Below, piece by piece: positions 58,786 through 64,000 of a DNA stretch of 64,000 nucleotides. Source of the DNA: Candidatus Altarchaeales archaeon (GTDB lineage Archaea > Altiarchaeota > Altiarchaeia > IMC4 > SCGC-AAA252-I15); assembly GCA_014727915.1 (NCBI GenBank), contig WJMO01000005.1:248001-312000 (forward strand). The letters are read 5' to 3'. Numbering within the stretch: the stretch's first letter is position 1; every line of letters starts with the position of its first letter. Made by a program: the position numbers and the translations under genes. Below the pieces are notes generated by a model. The model did not search any database and was not told where the DNA came from. It was given only the letters and a program-made list of their open reading frames with translations.

Positions 58786-60231
58786 CTATGGTCGGTCTCT
58801 GCTCATGTTCCAGTTCAGAACGGGCTTACGCGCAGCAAGGGCGTCATCCAACCTCTTCACTGGGGTTTTTTGGGGCGCGCCTGTGACAAGCTCCGGTGTT
58901 TCAACGCACTCGGCCGCTATTCTCTCCATTATGTCCGCGAACTCATCCAATGATACTTTGCCTTCGGTCTCAGTGGGCTCTATCATCATCGCCTCCTCCA
59001 CTATCAACGGGAAGTAGATGGTGGGCGCGTGGACTCCATAGTCCAACAGCCTTTTGGCGATGTCAAGGGTGTGCACCTTGTTCTCATGGGCCTGCCGCCT
59101 CCCGGATAGAACGAACTCGTGCATGCATGTCCTGTCGAATGGGAGGTCATAGTGTTCCCTAAGCCTCTTCATGAGGTAGTTGGCGTTCAAGACCGCCTGC
59201 TCGCTGGCATCCTTCAATCCCCGTCCTCCCAATGCTTTGATGTAAGCGTAGGCTCGCAGGATGACTCCGAAGCTGCCGTGGAATGCCTTCACCCTGCCGA
59301 TGGACTTTGAACTGCTGTTCACAAGACCGTATCCGCCCCTGTCCTTCACAATCCTCGGCACAGGGAGAAACGGCTCCAGGTCCTTCTTCACACCTACCGG
59401 TCCCGACCCGGGCCCGCCTCCGCCGTGGGGTGTGCTGAAGGTCTTATGGAGGTTCAGGTGCACTATGTCGTATCCCATGTCTCCCGGCCTAGCCTTTCCC
59501 ATGATGGCGTTCATGTTCGCTCCATCGTAGTAGACGAGCCCTCCTTTCTCATGGACGATCTCCGTTATCTCGCAGATGTTCTCGTCGAAGAGTCCGAGGG
59601 TGTTCGGGTTGGTGAGCATGAGGCCTGCAACGTCCTCTGTCATGTGCTCATTGAGGTCTTTGAGGTCCAAATCGCCCCGCTCGTCAGACTTTATGACAGT
59701 CACCTCATATCCGAGGTAGGCTGCCGTGGCTGGGTTGGTGCCGTGGCTGCTGTCCGGGACGATTATCCTGGCCCTCTCCTCGCCCTTGTCCTTGAACCAC
59801 GCCTTCATGAGCATGGTCCCCGTCAGCTCCCCGTGCGCTCCCGCCGAGGGCTGTAGTGTGAACGCCTCCATGCCGGTTATCTCGCACAGCATATGTTCCA
59901 GATCGTGCATCACCTGCAAAGCGCCCTGGCACGTCTCCGATGGCTGTAGCGGGTGCAGGTCCCTGAACCCCTCCAACCTGGCGGTGTCCTCGTTCACCTT
60001 GGGGTTGTACTTCATGGTGCAGCTGCCCAGGGGATAGAATCCTGTGTCGACGCCGTAGTTCAAGCTGCTGAGATTGGTGTAGTGCCTAACCACGTCGACC
60101 TCGCTCAGCTCCGGCAAACCAACACCATCCCTCAACATATCCTTTGGGATCCTTGGTTTGGCTTTGACATCCGACTCCCGTGGCAAAACCCCAACCCTGC
60201 CCTTGACGGACTTCTCCTTCAACGTCTTCAA
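58786..60231 (-). CDS. gcvPB: glycine dehydrogenase (decarboxylating) subunit 2
   Basis: A 481-residue PLP subunit of the P-protein heterodimer that decarboxylates glycine onto GcvH. The PLP lysine is in [15 protein letters not shown], with [12 protein letters not shown] and YDGANMNAI upstream and [13 protein letters not shown] near the start. Its ATG overlaps the gcvPA stop (ATGA). The split P-protein is the usual archaeal form. Confidence 0.97.
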   Translation of the reverse strand: MKTLKEKSVKGRVGVLPRESDVKAKPRIPKDMLRDGVGLPELSEVDVVRHYTNLSSLNYGVDTGFYPLGSCTMKYNPKVNEDTARLEGFRDLHPLQPSETCQGALQVMHDLEHMLCEITGMEAFTLQPSAGAHGELTGTMLMKAWFKDKGEERARIIVPDSSHGTNPATAAYLGYEVTVIKSDERGDLDLKDLNEHMTEDVAGLMLTNPNTLGLFDENICEITEIVHEKGGLVYYDGANMNAIMGKARPGDMGYDIVHLNLHKTFSTPHGGGGPGSGPVGVKKDLEPFLPVPRIVKDRGGYGLVNSSSKSIGRVKAFHGSFGVILRAYAYIKALGGRGLKDASEQAVLNANYLMKRLREHYDLPFDRTCMHEFVLSGRRQAHENKVHTLDIAKRLLDYGVHAPTIYFPLIVEEAMMIEPTETEGKVSLDEFADIMERIAAECVETPELVTGAPQKTPVKRLDDALAARKPVLNWNMSRDRP

Positions 60232-61505
60232 CCCAGCACCTCCACCAGACGGTCAAGGTCGTCTTTCCTGTGAATCTCTGTAGTGCACAAGAGCATCCTA
60301 TCATCGGAGACCATGTGACCAGGCATCATGCCGGCCTCCAAGACCCTCTCATAGGTGCCCTCTGGACACTCCACCAGGAACTCATTGTAGAACGGATGAT
60401 CGTATGCGAGGCTGAAACCGTCCAGCTTGGATATACTCTCGGACAGGTATGCGGCGTTACGGTGGCTCTCCAACGCCATCCTCCTAACACCCTCTGGGCC
60501 GAGCAGCGCCAGGTGGGCTGCTGCCGCGATGCCGCAGAGGCTCTGGGAGGTGCAGATGTTGGACAGCGCCTTCTCCCTCCGGATGTGCTGCTCCCGAGCC
60601 TGCAACGTAAGCGCAAAGCCGCGTTTCCCGTCCTCGTCTACTGTCTCTCCTACCAGCCGACCGGGCATCCTCCTGACATTCTCCAGCTTGGTCGCGAGCA
60701 CCCCATAAGAGGGCCCCCCGTATGACAATGGATTCCCATAGCCCTGGCCTTCGCAGACGGTGATGTCCGCCGGCGGAGGCTTCACCAAACCCAGCGACGT
60801 GATCTCCACCACACAGCATATCAAAAGGCTTCCATTCTCCGCCGCCTTCTCTTTCACCCCTGCCATCTCCTCCAGGCACCCGTGGTAGTTGGGGTTCTGC
60901 ATCACCACAGCGGCGGTTTCATCCCCCGGTTCCAGTTTATCCTGCAGGCCGTCATCCGATTCGACCACTGTCAGCTTCAGATCTCCCGCACTGCAGTATG
61001 ACTTCAACACCTCCACGTAATCGGGGTGTAGCAGGTCCGAGACGAGTATCTCATCCCTACCTGTCATGTTATGGGCCATGACGCAGGCTTCCGCCAATGC
61101 TGTGGACCCGTCGTACATTGTGGCGTTGCAGACCTCCTGGCCGGTGAGCTCGCACATCATGCTCTGATACTCGAACAGTGCCTGCAATACTCCCTGGCTG
61201 ACCTCGGCCTGGTACGGCGTGTATGATGTGTAGAACTCGCTCCGTGAGATTATGTGGTCGACGGCTGCTGGTATGTAGTGCCTGTAGGCCCCAGCCCCCA
61301 GGAAAGACGTGTCTGCCCTGTTCTTACCGGCTACCTCTCTCATGTGCCTGGCGAGCTCCTGCTCCGACAGGCCTTCCCCAACCTTCAAGCCCTCTTTCAG
61401 CAGTATCTCCGATGGCACGTCAGCGTATAGCTCATCAACGCCCTTTATCCCAAGGTATTCCAGCATCTGCTCTCGCTCTTCTGGGCTGCTGGGAGTGTAA
61501 CGCAT
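60228..61505 (-). CDS. gcvPA: glycine dehydrogenase (decarboxylating) subunit 1
   Basis: A 425-residue partner of GcvPB. Motifs include [14 protein letters not shown] at the start, [36 protein letters not shown] and the GLV-x-P-P family turn. Its start is one base from the gcvH stop. The two subunits form the tetramer that binds PLP and glycine. Confidence 0.97.
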   Translation of the reverse strand: MRYTPSSPEEREQMLEYLGIKGVDELYADVPSEILLKEGLKVGEGLSEQELARHMREVAGKNRADTSFLGAGAYRHYIPAAVDHIISRSEFYTSYTPYQAEVSQGVLQALFEYQSMMCELTGQEVCNATMYDGSTALAEACVMAHNMTGRDEILVSDLLHPDYVEVLKSYCSAGDLKLTVVESDDGLQDKLEPGDETAAVVMQNPNYHGCLEEMAGVKEKAAENGSLLICCVVEITSLGLVKPPPADITVCEGQGYGNPLSYGGPSYGVLATKLENVRRMPGRLVGETVDEDGKRGFALTLQAREQHIRREKALSNICTSQSLCGIAAAAHLALLGPEGVRRMALESHRNAAYLSESISKLDGFSLAYDHPFYNEFLVECPEGTYERVLEAGMMPGHMVSDDRMLLCTTEIHRKDDLDRLVEVLG

Positions 61506-61506
61506 C

Positions 61507-61896
61507 TTACTTTCCCTGTTCGCCGACGAACTCAGAGTATTCTCCAGCGTCCATCAGCCCGTCCAACTCTCCGGCGTCCTTCAACCTCAGCTTGAACATC
61601 CAACCTTCACCGTATGGGCTCTTGTTCACCAGCTCCGGCGAGTCCTCAAGCGAGCCGTTGACTTCCGCGACTTCCCCTGATGCCGGCGCGTATATGTCCG
61701 AGACGGACTTCACGGACTCCACCACGCCAGCGCCCTTGGACTTCTCAACACTGTCCCCTGTTTTCGGCAGCTCGACGAACACGACATCTCCAAGCGCGTC
61801 CTGCGCATAGTCCGTTATGCCGACGGTGGCGGTGTCCCCCTCGACTTTGACCCACTCATGCTCTTTCGTATATTTAAGATCATCCGGGAATTCCAT
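61507..61896 (-). CDS. gcvH: glycine cleavage system H protein
   Basis: 129 residues from ATG 61896; the track begins at GTG 61905. The ATG is preferred because GGTGA, part of the gcvT stop region, lies five bases before it and DLKYTKEHEWV then sits at the usual place. The lipoyl lysine is in VVESVKSVSDIYAP. H protein carries the aminomethyl group between P, T and L proteins. Confidence 0.97.
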   Translation of the reverse strand: MEFPDDLKYTKEHEWVKVEGDTATVGITDYAQDALGDVVFVELPKTGDSVEKSKGAGVVESVKSVSDIYAPASGEVAEVNGSLEDSPELVNKSPYGEGWMFKLRLKDAGELDGLMDAGEYSEFVGEQGK

Positions 61897-61901
61897 CTGA
61901 T

Positions 61902-63008
61902 TCACCTCTTGATGAATGGTAGATTTACGACTTTAGCTTTATAACGTTTCTCCCGGACTTCAACCTCTATTCCCGACCCGAGTTCGCTGTCTTCGGCCTT
62001 CACATACGCCAGTCCGATGTTCCTCTTTAAGGTGGGCGAGTAGCTGCCAGACGTCACATGCCCCGACTCCCCGTCTGCATTGTACACCTTGTAGCCCTCC
62101 CGCGCCACTGCCTTACCTTCCACCTCAAAGCCGACGAGCTTCTTCTCCAACCCGTCGGCGTGCTGTCTGAGCAGCTCGTCCCGTCCTATGAAATCCCTCT
62201 TGTCGAACTTCACAGTCCAGCCGATAGTGGCCTCCAACGGTGTTGTGGTCTCGTCTATGTCGTTGCCGTAGAGCATCAGCCCTGCCTCAAGCCTCAGAGT
62301 GTCCCTCGCACCCAACCCTATGGGATGTAAACCCTGCTTTTCTCCCGCTTCCATCAGGATATCCCATGTCTCCTCCGCATCATCGGATTTCACATATATC
62401 TCGAAACCGTCCTCTCCAGTGTATCCCGTCCTTGACACCACCGCCTTCACGTCGCTGAACATGACGTCCTCCCTGAACCTGAACCTACTCAGGTATGTGA
62501 CGTCAGGATCGGTCACCCCCCTGATTATGTCCTCTGCTTTAGGGCCCTGCAAGGCTATCATGGCGGTGGTCTCGCTCACATCCCTCAAAGACACATCATC
62601 GGTGTCGTATCCCATGTCCTTTAGGTTCTTCTCGATCCAGGAGCAGTCCTTTTCTATGTTGCCTGCGTTGACTACCAGCATGTAATGCTCTTTGTTATGG
62701 ACGTAGACGAGGAGGTCGTCCACTATGGTCCCGTTCTCGTAGCACATGGGGGTGTACATGCACTGGTCCTCGTCCAAGGCTGACACATCGTTGGTGACCA
62801 TGTGGTTGACGAACTCTTCGGCCTTCGGACCGAATATTAGGAACTCGCCCATGTGGGAGACGTCGAACAATCCGGCCTTCTCCCTGACGCACTCGTGCTC
62901 TCCGATGACTCCACTGTACTGGACTGGCATGGCCCAACCATGGAATTCGACGAACTTGGCGCCGAGGCGCTCATGGACCTCATACAATGGTGTGGTCTTG
63001 GATGTCAT
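61902..63008 (-). CDS. gcvT: glycine cleavage system T protein (aminomethyltransferase)
   Basis: A 368-residue T protein that moves the aminomethyl carbon of GcvH to a tetrahydropterin and releases ammonia. Visible signatures are EFHGWAMPVQYSG, FDVSHMGEF, RTGYTGEDGFEIYV and LEAGLMLYGNDIDETTTP. It leads the operon gcvT-gcvH-gcvPA-gcvPB-lipA. The acceptor could be tetrahydrofolate or tetrahydromethanopterin. TATA-like ACTATAAAACC (minus strand, about 63025-63036) lies upstream. Confidence 0.97.
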   Translation of the reverse strand: MTSKTTPLYEVHERLGAKFVEFHGWAMPVQYSGVIGEHECVREKAGLFDVSHMGEFLIFGPKAEEFVNHMVTNDVSALDEDQCMYTPMCYENGTIVDDLLVYVHNKEHYMLVVNAGNIEKDCSWIEKNLKDMGYDTDDVSLRDVSETTAMIALQGPKAEDIIRGVTDPDVTYLSRFRFREDVMFSDVKAVVSRTGYTGEDGFEIYVKSDDAEETWDILMEAGEKQGLHPIGLGARDTLRLEAGLMLYGNDIDETTTPLEATIGWTVKFDKRDFIGRDELLRQHADGLEKKLVGFEVEGKAVAREGYKVYNADGESGHVTSGSYSPTLKRNIGLAYVKAEDSELGSGIEVEVREKRYKAKVVNLPFIKR

Positions 63009-63024
63009 AGCTGCCTCACGCTGC

Positions 63025-63058
63025 GGTTTTATAGTAATTATCCCCAGCTATATAAATT
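63025..63058. promoter_or_regulatory. divergent promoter region of gcvT and MscS genes
   Basis: GCTATATAAATT (63047-63058) is a good TATA box 20 bases before the MscS ATG on the plus strand. On the minus strand ACTATAAAACC (63025-63036) sits about 18-28 bases before the gcvT ATG. The symmetrical CTATATAG-like core could serve both strands. Confidence 0.55.
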
Positions 63059-63078
63059 CCCCTAGATTTAATTGATAT

Positions 63079-64000
63079 ATGCACAGGATGAAGCTTGTGA
63101 AGATGATATCATTGGATATGGAGTCCCGGAAGAACATGTTCCAGGACTATCTGGTGAAGATAGAGCGCATGCAGTCGAAGGTGATAGTGGTATCATTCGT
63201 GATAGCACTCTTCCTGGGCCTTATACTGCTGTCTGTCAGGTTGGAACTGATATCCATCGAAACCTCCCATCTGGCCATGCTGTCCAACATCATGCTCAGC
63301 ATCTTCGCGGTCATAGTCGCAACAGCCTTCCTGAAGATAACCACTCCGCTCCTCAACCGGTTCTTCTTCTTCCTCGACTCCTCTTCGAGGAGCATAGTGG
63401 TGCACGCTTGGAACTACGGCGTATGGTTCGTGGCTTTGCTGGCGATACTGGCCCGTTTCACCGGCCACATGCAGTCCCTTGGAATATCGATCGGTGTCTT
63501 CTCGGCAGGCCTGGCGATAGCATTACAGCAGCCCATAACCTCCGTTGTCGGGTGGCTCATCATCATGGCCAAGAAACCGTACCGGGAAGGCGACCGGATT
63601 GTCGTCCGCGAAATAAAGGGCGACGTCGTGGAAATAACGCTTTTCTACACGGTGCTGAGGGAGTTTGGCAGGGACATGGACGGCGACGACCCGACTGGGG
63701 TGAAGATAACCATACCCAACAACATAATACTCATGGAGCCCATCCTCAACTACACCTCCGAGTTCCCCTTCATATGGGACTATACCGCAGTCTCAGTTAC
63801 ATACGAGAGCGACATACAACTGGCCAGGAAGCTGGTCAAGGAGGCGTCGATGGAGGTGCTCGGCGACTCTATGAAGCGTGCGGTTGAGCGCATGCGGCCA
63901 CACCTCTACGGCACGCCCCAGGAGGCCGACCTCTCCGAAGATCCTGTGGTCTTCACCAAGTTCTCCGACTCTTCCGTGGTATTGGACGTCCGCTACATCT
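63079..64000 (+). CDS. MscS family mechanosensitive channel, 3' end outside window
   Basis: The track lists only a shadow frame here. The real frame starts at ATG 63079 (or Met4) and stays open for 307 codons to the window end. After a cytoplasmic N-terminus come three membrane helices; the pore-lining helix and following beta domain are recognisable as GVFSAGLAIALQQPITSVVGW and PYREGDRIVV, then a strand region with TIPNNIILMEPILNYT. These fit MscS channels that release solutes on hypo-osmotic shock. It is divergent from gcvT with its own TATA box. Confidence 0.9.
   Translation, partial: MHRMKLVKMISLDMESRKNMFQDYLVKIERMQSKVIVVSFVIALFLGLILLSVRLELISIETSHLAMLSNIMLSIFAVIVATAFLKITTPLLNRFFFFLDSSSRSIVVHAWNYGVWFVALLAILARFTGHMQSLGISIGVFSAGLAIALQQPITSVVGWLIIMAKKPYREGDRIVVREIKGDVVEITLFYTVLREFGRDMDGDDPTGVKITIPNNIILMEPILNYTSEFPFIWDYTAVSVTYESDIQLARKLVKEASMEVLGDSMKRAVERMRPHLYGTPQEADLSEDPVVFTKFSDSSVVLDVRYI

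Noticed and set aside
63072-63887. 271-aa ORF in the track on the plus strand
   Set aside because: It is a shadow of the MscS frame one base apart; only the frame starting at 63079 shows membrane helices and MscS motifs.

Overview
This is a 64-kb piece of an archaeal chromosome. The archaeal diagnosis rests on genes that bacteria do not carry in this form: sn-glycerol-1-phosphate dehydrogenase and geranylgeranylglyceryl phosphate synthase (ether lipids), translation factor aIF2-beta, ribosomal protein L34e beside archaeal adenylate kinase, DUF106 and CMP kinase, a histone-fold protein, a class III signal peptide (QGSLEF) pilin-like protein, and TATA boxes sited for leaderless transcripts. The DNA is moderately GC-rich and favours AGG and ATA codons. 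No methanogenesis gene is present. The COG1900/NIL-ferredoxin/UPF0280 homocysteine set suggests an anaerobe. I cannot place the lineage more precisely; the many large lineage-specific proteins suggest a poorly sampled group.

Layout. 1-4.9 kb: two tandem, translationally coupled, paralogous polytopic membrane proteins (VirB6/TrbL-like in shape), one with a roughly 1000-residue repetitive tail. 4.9-8.3 kb: a sulfide-dependent homocysteine operon divergent from an HTH-CBS regulator, with ATGC-N6-GCAT palindromes between them; a third N6 copy lies at 9.07 kb. 9.2-12.4 kb: aconitase and NAD-type isocitrate dehydrogenase, leading to 2-oxoglutarate. 12.4-18 kb: proC and proA (proline), a secreted protein, a DUF4346 protein and unknowns. 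18-26.6 kb: a GT39-like glycosyltransferase, purE, dapB, an iron-sulfur flavoprotein, hisH, a beta-solenoid protein, ether-lipid genes, DUF424 and aIF2-beta. 26.7-39.6 kb: a co-directional set of giant unknown genes (2069, 854 and 1270 residues, plus one small) with TPR-like repeats. 39.6-45.9 kb: histone-like protein, tRNA-Cys, lipoproteins, GIDE-domain and LemA proteins, and an MsrA-MsrB lipoprotein. 46-49.6 kb: adkA-DUF106-rpl34e-cmk, a TPR protein and the pilin-like protein. 49.6-52 kb: lpdA-lplA-lplB. 52-57.9 kb: a HAD phosphatase, a possible PP2C-like protein and a 1175-residue PTS Enzyme I/PEP-synthase-like protein. 57.9-63 kb: gcvT-gcvH-gcvPA-gcvPB-lipA. 63-64 kb: the start of a MscS channel.

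Working together. The gcv operon, lpdA, lplA/lplB and lipA give a complete glycine cleavage system with lipoyl attachment and synthesis. Aconitase and isocitrate dehydrogenase feed glutamate, from which proA and proC make proline; dapB, hisH and purE show that amino acid and purine biosynthesis are retained. Genes are tightly packed: many four-base ATGA or GTGA overlaps, two convergent pairs sharing a CTAG stop, and divergent starts only 17-32 bp apart. The least explained parts are the giant-gene block, the tandem membrane proteins and the PEP-enzyme-like pair. Several lineage-specific soluble proteins carry Pro/Gln/Gly-rich, apparently disordered N-terminal tails.
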